DNA from: Prado023 sp964418695
GTDB lineage: Bacteria; Actinomycetota; Actinomycetes; S36-B12; CAIYMF01
DNA: 64,000 nt
NCBI GenBank assembly: GCA_964418695.1
Contig: CAYQMN010000004.1
Location: 156,358 to 220,357, forward strand
Direction: 5' to 3'
The translations under genes were made by a program, and so were the position numbers. Position 1 is the stretch's first letter. Each line of letters opens with the position of its first letter. This document shows, piece by piece, positions 27,761 through 36,061 of this stretch. The notes below the pieces were generated by a model, which was not told the DNA's origin, ran no database searches, and saw only the letters and a program-made list of their open reading frames with translations.

Positions 27761-28134
27761 CCACCGTCGTCGAGGCGCGCGGGGTGCTCTGCCCGGTGCC
27801 GATCATCCGGCTGGCGCGCACGGCCCGGAGCCTGGGCGCAGGCGACCTGGTGGAGGTCCTCACCGACGACCCGGCCGCCGACCTGGACATCCCCGCGTGG
27901 TGCCGGCTGCGCGGGCACAAGGTGCTGTCGGTCCAGACCCTGCCCGATCCGCACCCTCCCGGCGCGGCTCGCCCCGAGCCCGCGCCGCCCGAGCCCGACC
28001 TGCCCGAGCCCGACGCCCCGAACGCCGCACCGGGTCAGGCCGTGCGCCACCTGATCCGGCTCGGACCGGCTGGCGGCGGGCCCGCCGCCAGCACGGGCGG
28101 CAGCGTGATCAGACCCGGCAGCAACCCGAGATAG
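27757..28134 (+). CDS. tusA: TusA-family sulfurtransferase with a proline-rich tail
   Basis: 125 residues. Residues 5-72 form the TusA/SirA fold with the sulfur-accepting Cys at position 12 in GVLCPVPIIRL. Beyond this is a tail of about 50 residues rich in Pro and Glu (PPEPDLPEPDAPN) that ordinary TusA proteins (about 80 residues) lack. The last 100 bp overlap the aat gene on the opposite strand, so the tail may be a consequence of the overlap. It should carry sulfur from the upstream desulfurase to thiolation targets. Confidence 0.85.
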   Translation: MTTVVEARGVLCPVPIIRLARTARSLGAGDLVEVLTDDPAADLDIPAWCRLRGHKVLSVQTLPDPHPPGAARPEPAPPEPDLPEPDAPNAAPGQAVRHLIRLGPAGGGPAASTGGSVIRPGSNPR

Positions 28135-28778
28135 TCACGGCGGGCCACCTCGATCACCCCGAGCGTGCGCAGGTGATCGGTGGCCCACTGCACGTCGATC
28201 AGGCGCGTCCCCGGCGTGCTGGCCAGCGCGTCGGCCAGGGCCACCACCGCCACCTTGGAGGCGTCGGTGGCCCGGTGGAACTTCGACTCGGCGGCGAACA
28301 GGCCCCCGACCTCGATTCCGAACAGCCCGCCGGCCAACCGGTCCTCGGCGTCCCAGACCTCCACCGAGTGCGCCCAGCCCAGCTCGTACAAGGCCGAGTA
28401 CCCCATCCGGTACTCCGCAGAGATCCAGCCGTGCGGGCGACGCGGGTCCGCGCACGCGCCGACCACGGCCTCGAAGGCCTGGTCCACGGTCACCTCGAAC
28501 CGGGCCAGCGAGCGGTGCAGCGAGCGCGAGACGTGGACTCGCCCGGGCGGCAGCACGCCCCGGGGGTCCGGAGACCACCAGCCCAGCAGATCCTGCGCGG
28601 ACCCGGTTCCGGCCACGAGCCCAGGACTCTGCTCGGGCATCGCGAACAACCCGGCGCGGTAGCCGGCCAGCAGGGTGGCTGGCGACAGGTCCGCCCCGAC
28701 CGCGATCAGCTCCCCACCGGGTTGCGCCCGGCGCAGATCGGGCATCCCCCACCGAGTCGGCGGCGGCTCGATCGGCAC
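28035..28778 (-). CDS. aat: Leucyl/phenylalanyl-tRNA--protein transferase
   Basis: 247 residues. Adds Leu or Phe to N-terminal Arg/Lys of proteins, marking them for ClpAP/ClpS degradation by the N-end rule. Signature residues: GGDLS-like GADLSPATLLAGYRAGLFAMP, then WWSPDPRGVLPP, HGWISAEYRMGYSALYELGWAHSVEVWD, and GLFAAESKFHRATDASKVAV. The 3' end overlaps tusA convergently by 100 bp. Its C-terminal 25 residues are probably a non-conserved extension. Confidence 0.94.
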   Translation of the reverse strand: MPIEPPPTRWGMPDLRRAQPGGELIAVGADLSPATLLAGYRAGLFAMPEQSPGLVAGTGSAQDLLGWWSPDPRGVLPPGRVHVSRSLHRSLARFEVTVDQAFEAVVGACADPRRPHGWISAEYRMGYSALYELGWAHSVEVWDAEDRLAGGLFGIEVGGLFAAESKFHRATDASKVAVVALADALASTPGTRLIDVQWATDHLRTLGVIEVARRDYLGLLPGLITLPPVLAAGPPPAGPSRIRWRTA

Positions 28779-28791
28779 GGTCGGACTCGCC

Positions 28792-29778
28792 TCAGGCGCG
28801 GGGCAGCCGGACGTGCGCGCCGATCTCGTCGGCCGCGGCGTCCCCGTAGGCCTCGCGCAGCCGCAGCAGGAACGCCTGCCGGGCCAGCTCGTACTCCTGG
28901 GTGCCGATGCTCTCGATGACGTAGGTGGCCAGCAGAGAGCCGACCTGGGCGCACCGCTGTGGGCTCAGCCCCCAGCTCAACCCGGCCAGGAAGCCGGCCC
29001 GGAACGCGTCGCCGACGCCGGTGGGGTCCGCACGATGCGACTCCTTGAGCGTCGGCACCTGCACCGTGGCGTGCCCGCGGGAGTCGATGCGCGCGCCGCG
29101 TGGCCCCAGCGTGGTCACCCGCGTGCCCACCCGGTCCAGGATCTCCTCGGAGCTCCAGCCGGTCTTCTGCTCGGTCAGCGCAGCCTCGTACTCGTTGGTC
29201 AGCAGGTAGGCCGCCCCGTCGACGAGCAGGCGGATCTCGTCACCGGTCATCCGCGCCAGCTGCTGCGAGGGGTCGGCGGCGAACGGGATGCCGCGCCAGC
29301 GGCACTCCTCGGTGTGGCGCAGCATCGCCTCGGGGTCGTTGGCCCCGATCAGGACCAGGTCGACCGGGCCGACGCGCTGCACCACCGGTCCCAGCTCGAT
29401 GTCGCGGGCCTCGGCCATCGCGCCGGCGTAGAACGTCGCGATCTGGTTGGCGTCGTCGTCGGTCGTGCACACGAAGCGCGCGGTGTGGCGCACCTCGGAC
29501 ACATGCACGGACTCGGTGTCCACGCCGTGCCGCTCCAGCCAGGAGCGGTAGTCGGCGAAGTCCGGCCCGACCGCCCCCAGCAGCACCGGGTGCAGGCCCA
29601 GCATCCCCATGCCGAACGAGATGTTGGCGGCCACCCCGCCGCGCCGGATCGTCAACTCGTCGACCAGGAAGGACAGCGAGATGTGATCCAGCTTGTCGAG
29701 CACCAGCGAGTCGGCGAACCTGCCCGGGAAGGTCATCAGGTGATCGGTCGCGATCGAGCCTGTGACGACGATGCGCAT
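28792..29778 (-). CDS. PfkB-family carbohydrate/nucleoside kinase (adenosine kinase-like)
   Basis: 328 residues. N-terminal GSIATDHLMTFPG and GGVAANISFGMGMLG, C-terminal PfkB signature DPTGVGDAFRAGFLAGL with the catalytic Asp. Position and sequence style fit the Rv2202c orthologue, an adenosine kinase of the ribokinase family. Sugar specificity cannot be settled by eye. GGGGAG upstream serves as ribosome-binding site. It lies 14 bp upstream of aat on the same strand and probably shares its transcript. Confidence 0.85.
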   Translation of the reverse strand: MRIVVTGSIATDHLMTFPGRFADSLVLDKLDHISLSFLVDELTIRRGGVAANISFGMGMLGLHPVLLGAVGPDFADYRSWLERHGVDTESVHVSEVRHTARFVCTTDDDANQIATFYAGAMAEARDIELGPVVQRVGPVDLVLIGANDPEAMLRHTEECRWRGIPFAADPSQQLARMTGDEIRLLVDGAAYLLTNEYEAALTEQKTGWSSEEILDRVGTRVTTLGPRGARIDSRGHATVQVPTLKESHRADPTGVGDAFRAGFLAGLSWGLSPQRCAQVGSLLATYVIESIGTQEYELARQAFLLRLREAYGDAAADEIGAHVRLPRA

Positions 29779-29799
29779 GCGGGGCACTCCCCACGTAGG

Positions 29800-29828
29800 C
29801 ACGCCCGACCGTCAGGCGGCCGGGCGTG
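29800..29828 (-). terminator. Hairpin after erpA
   Basis: CACGCCCG (29800-29807) and CGGGCGTG (29821-29828) form a perfect 8-bp stem with a 13-nt loop, in the 62-bp gap after the erpA stop. No T-run. Confidence 0.4.
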
Positions 29829-29840
29829 GGGCGGGTGGGG

Positions 29841-30212
29841 TCAGTGGAAGGAGTCGCCGCAGGCGCAGGACCCGGTGGCGTTCGGGTTGTCGATCGTGAA
29901 GCCCTGCTTCTCGATGGTGTCCACGAAGTCGATCGTCGCGCCGATCAGGTACGGGACGCTCATCCGGTCGACGACCACGCCGACGCCGTCGAAGTCCTTG
30001 ACGACGTCGCCGTCCAGCGAGCGCTCGTCGAAGAAGAGCTGGTAGCGCAGGCCCGAGCAGCCGCCTGGCTGCACGGCCACGCGCAGGGCCAGGTCGTCGC
30101 GGCCCTCGGCGTCGAGCAGCGCCCGCACCTTGTCCGCAGCACCGACGGTGAGGATGATCCCGTCAGCCTGGGCAGTGGGGTCGTTCAGGTCGGTGGTGGT
30201 CTCCGCAGTCAT
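29841..30212 (-). CDS. erpA: Iron-sulfur cluster insertion protein, A-type
   Basis: 123 residues. A-type carrier with the three conserved cysteines: QPGGCSGLRYQ and the C-terminal GSCACGDSF. Delivers Fe-S clusters to apo-enzymes. Likely clients within this window are NadA, LipA and the Rieske protein. The ATG has GAGGAGG upstream. Matches Rv2204c by order. Confidence 0.95.
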   Translation of the reverse strand: MTAETTTDLNDPTAQADGIILTVGAADKVRALLDAEGRDDLALRVAVQPGGCSGLRYQLFFDERSLDGDVVKDFDGVGVVVDRMSVPYLIGATIDFVDTIEKQGFTIDNPNATGSCACGDSFH

Positions 30213-30294
30213 GTGTGCCTCCTCGGCAAGCTCCGTACGGGCTCAACGCGCCACCGGAGGCGCCCATTCCCGCGGGCCCCATGCTGACACGCCA

Positions 30295-30318
30295 GGCCGC
30301 TCCGGGCCAAGAGCGGCC
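30295..30318 (-). terminator. Hairpin after the glycerate kinase gene
   Basis: GGCCGCTC and GAGCGGCC form a perfect 8-bp stem around an 8-nt loop, 77 bp beyond the glycerate kinase stop and 83 bp before the erpA start. It may end that transcript before erpA. Confidence 0.45.
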
Positions 30319-30394
30319 CGGTGTGGCTCGACCCCGTGTGGGTCACCCGGACGTCGGCCCGGGTCCGCGAGGGCCCGCCCGAGCCCGGCGTGGG

Positions 30395-31516
30395 TCAGGC
30401 CCGTGCCCAGGTCTGGGCCGCGCGGGCTGCGGCGCGGGCCAGACCCGCCGCCGGGCCCTCCCTCTCGTCGGGAGCCGCCGGGTACGCGGCCGCGACCCCG
30501 ATCCGCATCCACTCGCGCCGGGTCAGCTCGACCCGGCCGGCGAGCACGATCGTGGGCACCGCGCGCTCCAGTGCCGCCGCGGCCACTCCGGCCACCGCCT
30601 TCCCGCGCAGCGACTGCCAGTCGAACGTGCCTTCCCCGGTCACGACCAGGTCGACGCCGGGCATGAGGTCCAGGATGCCGCCGGCCTGCAGCACGGTGTC
30701 GATGCCGGAGATCCGCCGCGCCCCGAGACGCAGCAGCGCGGTGGCGATCCCGCCGCCGGCGCCGGCGCCCAGCGCCACCGCGGGCGCTCGACCGGCCGCG
30801 TCCCGACCCAGCATGTGCGCCCAGTGGGTGAGCGCGGCCTCCAGCGCGTCCACCTGCTCCTCGTCGGCGCCCTTCTGGGGGGCGAACCCGCGAGCGGCGC
30901 CGCGCGCGCCGAGCAGCGGCACGTCCACGTCGGTGGCCACCTCGAGGGTCACCCCCTGGACGGCGGCCAGCGCTGGCCGCAGGTCGACCGACGCCAGCCC
31001 GGTCAGGGCCGTGCCGCCAGCGTCGAGCAGGCCCGCCGGATCGCCCACCGCACCGAGCGCGGCCAGTACCCCCGCTCCCCCGTCGCTGGTCCCGGTGCCG
31101 CCGACACCGACGACCACTCGCCTGGCCCCCGACGCCACCGCGTGCGCGATCAGCTCGCCCACCCCGCGCGAGGTGGTCACCGTCGGATCGCGGCGATGCT
31201 CGGGCACCAGGTGCAGGCCGGCCGCGGCGGCGCTCTCGATCCAGGCGGTCCGCTCCTCGTCGAGCAGGTAGCTCGCCTGGACCGGGTCGCCCAGGGGTCC
31301 GGTGACCTCGACCCGCACGGTGTCGCCGGGTCGCCCGGCCGCGACGGCCGCCACGAAGCCGGGACCGCCGTCGGACAGCGGCCGACACTCGATCTGCGCC
31401 TGCTCGACCTCCTGGGCCCAGCCGTGCGCGATCGCGTCCGCGGCCTGGGCCGCGGTCAGCGTCCCGGTGAACGAGTCGGGACACACCAGCACCCTCACGG
31501 CCGTGGAGTCTGGCAT
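30395..31516 (-). CDS. glxK: Glycerate kinase
   Basis: 373 residues, type 1 glycerate kinase fold. Phosphorylates glycerate using ATP. Signatures: VLVCPDSFTGTLTAAQAADAI at the N-terminus, PLSDGGPGF, GVGGTGTSDGGAG near residue 138, and DLVVTGEGTFDWQSLRGKAV with KxxxGVA near the end. Divergent from nadA. No glyoxylate-pathway neighbours, as in the M. tuberculosis block where Rv2205c has the same position. Confidence 0.92.
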   Translation of the reverse strand: MPDSTAVRVLVCPDSFTGTLTAAQAADAIAHGWAQEVEQAQIECRPLSDGGPGFVAAVAAGRPGDTVRVEVTGPLGDPVQASYLLDEERTAWIESAAAAGLHLVPEHRRDPTVTTSRGVGELIAHAVASGARRVVVGVGGTGTSDGGAGVLAALGAVGDPAGLLDAGGTALTGLASVDLRPALAAVQGVTLEVATDVDVPLLGARGAARGFAPQKGADEEQVDALEAALTHWAHMLGRDAAGRAPAVALGAGAGGGIATALLRLGARRISGIDTVLQAGGILDLMPGVDLVVTGEGTFDWQSLRGKAVAGVAAAALERAVPTIVLAGRVELTRREWMRIGVAAAYPAAPDEREGPAAGLARAAARAAQTWARA

Positions 31517-31581
31517 CCGAGGACTCCGGCCATCGTCAGTGGGCTGTGCGACGATGTGCCCACTTCGGAACCGGAGGCTGC

Positions 31582-32784
31582 ATGACGACCACTACGACCA
31601 CCTGGAGCGAGCCGGCGCCCACCCCGCTCGCCCTGCTGCTGCTGGGCCGCGGCGCCGACCCCGACACGGAGAAGGGCGTGGCCTGCCCCGGCGAGCTCCC
31701 GCCGGCGTCGGACCCCGGCCTGGTCGAGCGGGCCGCCCGAGCTCGCGCGCAGCTGGGCAGTCGCGCCTACCTGCTCGGGCACCACTACCAGCGCGACGAG
31801 GTCATCCAGTTCGCCGACGTCACCGGCGACTCGTTCAAGCTGGCCCAGCAAGCGGCGGCTCACCCCGAGGCGGAGGTCATCGTCTTCTGCGGCGTGCACT
31901 TCATGGCCGAGAGCGCGGACATCCTCACGTCCGACGCCCAGCAGGTGATCCTCCCGGACCTTGCGGCGGGCTGCTCGATGGCCGACATGGCCGAGATCGG
32001 CCAGGTGGAGGACGCCTGGGACCGGTTCGTCGACCTCGGGATCGCGCAGGCGACCGTCCCGATCACGTACATGAACTCGACCGCCGCGATCAAGGCGTTC
32101 ACCGGCCGCAACCGCGGCACGATCTGCACCTCCAGCAACGCCCGGCAGTCCCTGGAGTGGGCGTTCGGTCAGGGCGAGCGCATCTTCTTCCTGCCCGACC
32201 AGCACCTGGGCCGCAACACGGCGGTCCAGCTGGGCCTGTCGCTGGCCGACTGCGTGCTCTACGACCCGCACAAGCCCGGCGGCGGCCTCACCGACGAGCA
32301 GCTGCGCGAGGCCAAGGTCGTGCTGTGGCGGGGGCACTGCTCGGTGCACGGCCGCTTCTCCGAGGCCGTCGTCGACGAGGCGCGCGAGCGGATCCCCGGC
32401 GTGCAGATCCTGGTGCATCCCGAGTGCCGTCACGAGGTCGTGCAGAAGGCCGACCTGGTGGGCTCTACCGAGTTCATCATCAAGGCGCTGGCCCAGGCCG
32501 AGCCAGGCTCCGCCTGGGCGATCGGCACCGAGTTGAACCTCGTGCGCAGACTGGCGGCGGCGCACCCGGACAAGTCGATCAGCTTCCTGGACCGCAACGT
32601 CTGCTACTGCTCCACGATGAACCGGATCGACCTGCCGCACCTGGTGTGGGCGCTGGAGAGCCTGGTGGCCGGGACCGTGGTGAACCGGATCGTGGTCGAT
32701 CCCGAGACCGCGCAGTGGGCCCGGGTCGCGCTGGACCGGATGCTCGCGCTGCCCGGCGTGGGCGCGGCTGGCAAGCCCGACTGA
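31582..32784 (+). CDS. nadA: Quinolinate synthase
   Basis: 400 residues from the ATG at 31582, preceded by GGAGG. Makes quinolinate from iminoaspartate and dihydroxyacetone phosphate in NAD synthesis. The three Cys ligands of the [4Fe-4S] cluster are visible in AGCSMADM, HPECRHEV and NVCYCSTMNR. It is not followed by nadB or nadC here. In frame there is a longer start at 31546, rejected because the downstream ATG has the ribosome-binding site. Confidence 0.96.
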   Translation: MTTTTTTWSEPAPTPLALLLLGRGADPDTEKGVACPGELPPASDPGLVERAARARAQLGSRAYLLGHHYQRDEVIQFADVTGDSFKLAQQAAAHPEAEVIVFCGVHFMAESADILTSDAQQVILPDLAAGCSMADMAEIGQVEDAWDRFVDLGIAQATVPITYMNSTAAIKAFTGRNRGTICTSSNARQSLEWAFGQGERIFFLPDQHLGRNTAVQLGLSLADCVLYDPHKPGGGLTDEQLREAKVVLWRGHCSVHGRFSEAVVDEARERIPGVQILVHPECRHEVVQKADLVGSTEFIIKALAQAEPGSAWAIGTELNLVRRLAAAHPDKSISFLDRNVCYCSTMNRIDLPHLVWALESLVAGTVVNRIVVDPETAQWARVALDRMLALPGVGAAGKPD

Positions 32785-32821
32785 GCCGGGGCCTACAGCA
32801 CACCCAACCGCGGAGCCGGGC

Positions 32822-33397
32822 CTAGAGGCCCGGAGCGCCCCAGATGGGGAACCAGCGGGCCAGGTCCTTCTCGACGCGGATGTCCTCGGTGACCAGATCC
32901 CGGATCTGCAGCTCCAGCAGGTTGTCCCGGGCCTGGCGATCGCCGGAGGCCGGGGCGAACGGGTAGAAGCTGCCCTGCTTGAACAGGTACACCATGCCCA
33001 GCGTCCGGTCGGAGGCATCGCGGAAGCCGACCACCGAGACCAGCAGCTGGGGGCCCCAGCCGGTGTCCTGCAACGTCACGTTGACCGCGTGCAGGTGGGT
33101 GACCAGCGCGCCCACGTCCGGCGGGTCGGTGCGGATCTCCAGCCAGGTGTAGCCGTACCGGTCGGTGCTGACCTCGATCGCGGGGTTGCCGGAGGCGGCC
33201 AGCAGCGACTCGACCTCGGCCTGCACCTCGGAGAAGGCCCGGCCCTCGGGCACCCGGAAGGCGACCGCGGCGTTGCCGGTCGGCTCGAACCCGACCGCCG
33301 CCGAGAGGGTGACGGCCGCGGAGGGCAGCCCGAAGATCTCGTCGAGGTCAGGACGCTTGGGCTTGCTGCGGCCCATCAGGGAGTCGAAGAGGCCCAT
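32822..33397 (-). CDS. PspA-associated protein PspAB
   Basis: 191 residues starting MGLFDSLMGRSKPKRPDLDE, then FGLPSAAVTL and a C-terminal WFPIWGAPGL. This protein recurs in actinomycetes beside htpX and pspA and is called PspAB. Its biochemical role is unknown, but the conserved trio suggests it acts in membrane-stress response. It starts 4 bp after the htpX stop, so it is the last gene of pspA-htpX-pspAB. Confidence 0.88.
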   Translation of the reverse strand: MGLFDSLMGRSKPKRPDLDEIFGLPSAAVTLSAAVGFEPTGNAAVAFRVPEGRAFSEVQAEVESLLAASGNPAIEVSTDRYGYTWLEIRTDPPDVGALVTHLHAVNVTLQDTGWGPQLLVSVVGFRDASDRTLGMVYLFKQGSFYPFAPASGDRQARDNLLELQIRDLVTEDIRVEKDLARWFPIWGAPGL

Positions 33398-33401
33398 CGC
33401 G

Positions 33402-34298
33402 TCACCGGCCCAGCTGGGCCTGGATCTTGGCCAGCTGCTCCAGGCGCTGCTCCAGCGACGGGTGCGTGGAGACCAAGGTCGCCATCGACTTCTCGCCACC
33501 GAATGCGGGCGTGATGAAGAAGGCGTTCATCGACTCCATCTGGCGCAGGTCCTGGGTCGGGATCGCGCCCATGTCGCCGGTGATCTTCTGCAGTGCGCGG
33601 GCCAGTGCGCCCGGGCGGCCGGTCAGCAGTGCGGCACTGCGGTCCGCGGACAGCTCGCGGTAGCGCGAGAGCATCCGAGTGAGCAGGAAGCTGAGGATGT
33701 AGACGATGATCGAGACGAGCATGATGATGAGCAGCGCCGCGCCGCTGTTGTCGTCGCCGCGCCGCCGGCCCATCCCGCTCCACAGCCAGGTGCGCGTGAG
33801 CAGCCCGGCCATCACGCCGACCACCGAGGCCACGGTCATCACCAGGACGTCGCGGTGGGCGACGTGGGCCAGCTCGTGGCTGAGCACGCCTTCGAGCTCC
33901 TCCTCGTCGAGCCGGCGCAGGATGCCGGTGGTGACGCACACGACGGCCCGCTTGGTCGAGCGGCCGGTGGCGAACGCGTTGGGCATGTCCGTGTCGGCGA
34001 TGGCCACGGTCGGCTTGGGCATGTCGGCCATCACGCACAGCCGGTCGATGATCGCGTGCAGCTGGGGGGCCTGCTCCGGGGTCACGACCCGGGCGTGCAT
34101 GGAGTACAGGGCGATCCGGTCGGAGAAGTACCACTGGCCGAACGCGGACATGACCGCGAACATCACGACCCAGGCGGCGCCCATCCCGAGGTAGATGAAC
34201 ATCGCCATGAGCGCGACGTACAGCAGCCCGAGCATGAACATCGTGCCGCCCATCCGGGCGATCAGCCCCGGATCGCTGGCGTAGCGGTTGCGAGCCAC
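33402..34298 (-). CDS. htpX: HtpX-type membrane zinc metalloprotease
   Basis: 298 residues from the GTG at 34298, which has GGGGGAGGGG about 6-12 nt upstream; another GTG at 34325 directly after the pspA stop is less likely. The zinc site HELAH is at 141-145, with the third ligand Glu in YRELSADRSAA. Two membrane segments precede and two follow the protease site. HtpX degrades damaged membrane proteins. Its place between pspA and pspAB links it to envelope stress. Confidence 0.94.
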   Translation of the reverse strand: MARNRYASDPGLIARMGGTMFMLGLLYVALMAMFIYLGMGAAWVVMFAVMSAFGQWYFSDRIALYSMHARVVTPEQAPQLHAIIDRLCVMADMPKPTVAIADTDMPNAFATGRSTKRAVVCVTTGILRRLDEEELEGVLSHELAHVAHRDVLVMTVASVVGVMAGLLTRTWLWSGMGRRRGDDNSGAALLIIMLVSIIVYILSFLLTRMLSRYRELSADRSAALLTGRPGALARALQKITGDMGAIPTQDLRQMESMNAFFITPAFGGEKSMATLVSTHPSLEQRLEQLAKIQAQLGR

Positions 34299-34325
34299 CT
34301 CAGTCGCGCCCCTCCCCCGGACCAC

Positions 34326-35162
34326 TCACTGCTGGGTGGGCGGCGCCGGATCCTCGGTGACCTCCGCGTCGACCACCTCGGGGACCGGGGTGGCCGCCGG
34401 GGCCGGTGCGGGGGCCGCCCCGACCGCCGGCACGGAGCCGCCGGTGACCGCAGCCGGCGCCGCGCCGCCGGACAGCTGCATCTTCATGGCCGCCAGCTCG
34501 TTCTCCACGCTCTGGTCCGCGGCCATGCGCTCCAGCTCGGCGGTCAGCGAGTCCTTGCCGCCGGTCGTCTCCAGCGCGCCGGTGGCCATGAGCTCCTCCA
34601 TCGCGCCGGCCCGGGCCTGCATCTGCTGGGTCCGGTCCTCGGCGCGCTGGATCGCCAGGCCGACGTCGCCGAGCTCGTTGGAGATGCCGGTGAACGCCTC
34701 GTTGATCCGGACCTGCGCCTCGGCCGCGGAGTAGGTCGCCTTGATGGTCTCCTTCTGGGTGCGGAAGGACTCGACCTTGGTCTGCAGCTGCTGGGCGGCC
34801 ACCGTGAGCTTCTGCTCCTGGGCCGTGAGCTGGTCGAGCTGGATGTGCAGGTCGTTGATCTGCTGAGTGACCGCGGACTTGCGCGTCAGCGCCTCGCGGG
34901 CCAGATCCTCCCGGCCCCCGGCCAGCGCGGCGCGCGCCTGCTCGTCGAGCTTGGCCAGCTGCTTGTCCAGGCCCGCGATCTGCAGCTCGATGCGCTTGCG
35001 GCTGGTGGCCACGTCGGCGACGCCCCGGCGAACCTTCTGCAGCATCTCCAGCTGCTTCTCATACGAGTAGTCCAGGGTCTGGGCGGGGTTCTCCGCCTTG
35101 TCCATGGCCGCGTTCGCCTTGGACTTGAAGATCATCTTGAACCGCTGCCACATACCGGCCAT
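34326..35162 (-). CDS. pspA: PspA/IM30 phage-shock protein
   Basis: 278 residues. Long coiled coil from about residue 25 to 215 after the membrane-binding helix MAGMWQRFKMIFKSKANAAMD, then a Pro/Ala tail not found in the E. coli protein. Forms ESCRT-III-like assemblies that protect the inner membrane. First gene of the pspA-htpX-pspAB operon. The tail (from about 230) is rich in Ala, Pro and Val and may be disordered. Confidence 0.95.
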   Translation of the reverse strand: MAGMWQRFKMIFKSKANAAMDKAENPAQTLDYSYEKQLEMLQKVRRGVADVATSRKRIELQIAGLDKQLAKLDEQARAALAGGREDLAREALTRKSAVTQQINDLHIQLDQLTAQEQKLTVAAQQLQTKVESFRTQKETIKATYSAAEAQVRINEAFTGISNELGDVGLAIQRAEDRTQQMQARAGAMEELMATGALETTGGKDSLTAELERMAADQSVENELAAMKMQLSGGAAPAAVTGGSVPAVGAAPAPAPAATPVPEVVDAEVTEDPAPPTQQ

Positions 35163-35240
35163 GGTCGAATGGTCCGCTTTCCCTCGCTGGCGGCATTCCC
35201 GCCGGGCCGATCAAGCGTAACGCTCACCCGGTGCGGCACG

Positions 35241-35246
35241 TACCCT
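35241..35246 (+). promoter_or_regulatory. Probable -10 hexamer of the DUF3043 gene
   Basis: TACCCT 6 nt before the GTG at 35253; no ribosome-binding site. Confidence 0.45.
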
Positions 35247-35252
35247 TGCCGC

Positions 35253-35882
35253 GTGAAGTTCCTCTCGCGCAAGGGATCCGCGCCCGCCACCCCCGTGACC
35301 CCGCCCGCGAGCGAGTCGCCGACCGCCCCGGGCAAGGGTCGCCCCACGCCGACCCGCAAGGAGGCCGAAGCCGCGCGCAAGCACCACCTGAAGGTCCCGA
35401 CGGACCCCAAGGAGGCCAAGAAGGCGGCGAAGGCGCGCGCGGCCGAGGAGCGCTACGAGGCCCGGGTCGGGATGCAGAACGGTGACGAGCGCTACCTCCC
35501 CGCCCGCGATCAGGGGCCCGCCCGCGCCTGGGTCCGCGACTACGTCGACAGCCGCTGGGCCGTCGCCGAGCTGTTCCTGCCGATGGCGATCATCGTCCTG
35601 GCGCTGGGCTTCATGCCGTTCTTCGCCGGCGTCCAGGGCTATGTCTCGATGGCCTGGCTGCTGCTCACCGTGGTGATGGTGATCGACACGATCCTGCTGA
35701 CCAGCCGGATGAGGCGGCGGATGAGGCCGCTCTTCCCCGAGCCCGCCGACCGCAAGGGCGTGACCCTGTACGCGGTGATGCGCGCCCTGCAGCTGCGCCG
35801 GCTGCGCCTGCCCAAGCCCAAGGTCCGCCCCGGCGGGCGGCCGGTGAAGGTCAAGGCCGAGGCCGAGGCCGAGGCCGAGTAG
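35253..35882 (+). CDS. DUF3043 membrane protein
   Basis: 209 residues. A basic, Lys/Ala-rich cytoplasmic N-terminal region (TPTRKEAEAARKHHLKVPTD) precedes two membrane helices at about 112-150, followed by a basic tail with RALQLRRLRLPKPK. This is the DUF3043 layout of actinomycetes, at the same place as Rv2206. Function unknown. The start is a GTG with an adjacent -10-like hexamer. The gene is divergent from pspA. Confidence 0.85.
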   Translation: MKFLSRKGSAPATPVTPPASESPTAPGKGRPTPTRKEAEAARKHHLKVPTDPKEAKKAAKARAAEERYEARVGMQNGDERYLPARDQGPARAWVRDYVDSRWAVAELFLPMAIIVLALGFMPFFAGVQGYVSMAWLLLTVVMVIDTILLTSRMRRRMRPLFPEPADRKGVTLYAVMRALQLRRLRLPKPKVRPGGRPVKVKAEAEAEAE

Positions 35883-35935
35883 GCCGGTCGAGGCTCGGCC
35901 GGCGGACGCGGTCGTCGGCAGCTGACACGCCTGCT

Positions 35936-36042
35936 TGTCGGCAATGCGCGCTTGTCGGCAATGCGCGCTGCCGGCAATGCGCGCTGCCGGCAATGCGCGC
36001 TGTCGGCAATGCGCGCTGCCGCTGATGCGCGTTGTCGGTGGG
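35936..36042. repeat. 16-bp tandem repeat array
   Basis: Unit TGYCGGCAATGCGCGC. Five full copies (35936-35951, 35953-35968 after one extra T, 35969-35984, 35985-36000, 36001-36016), then a degenerate copy (36017-36032) and a partial one. It fills the gap between the DUF3043 gene and the aldo/keto reductase and ends just before the reductase promoter hexamer. Copies differ only by C/T at position 3. Confidence 0.9.
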
Positions 36043-36048
36043 GTCGCC

Positions 36049-36054
36049 TAGTGT
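36049..36054 (+). promoter_or_regulatory. Probable -10 hexamer of the aldo/keto reductase gene
   Basis: TAGTGT 7 nt before the GTG at 36062; no ribosome-binding site. Confidence 0.45.
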
Positions 36055-36061
36055 CCAGCGC

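Noticed and set aside
34299..34325. GTG at 34325 as the htpX start
   Set aside because: It directly follows the pspA stop with no ribosome-binding site in range. The strong GGGGGAGGGG lies downstream of it and fits the GTG at 34298.
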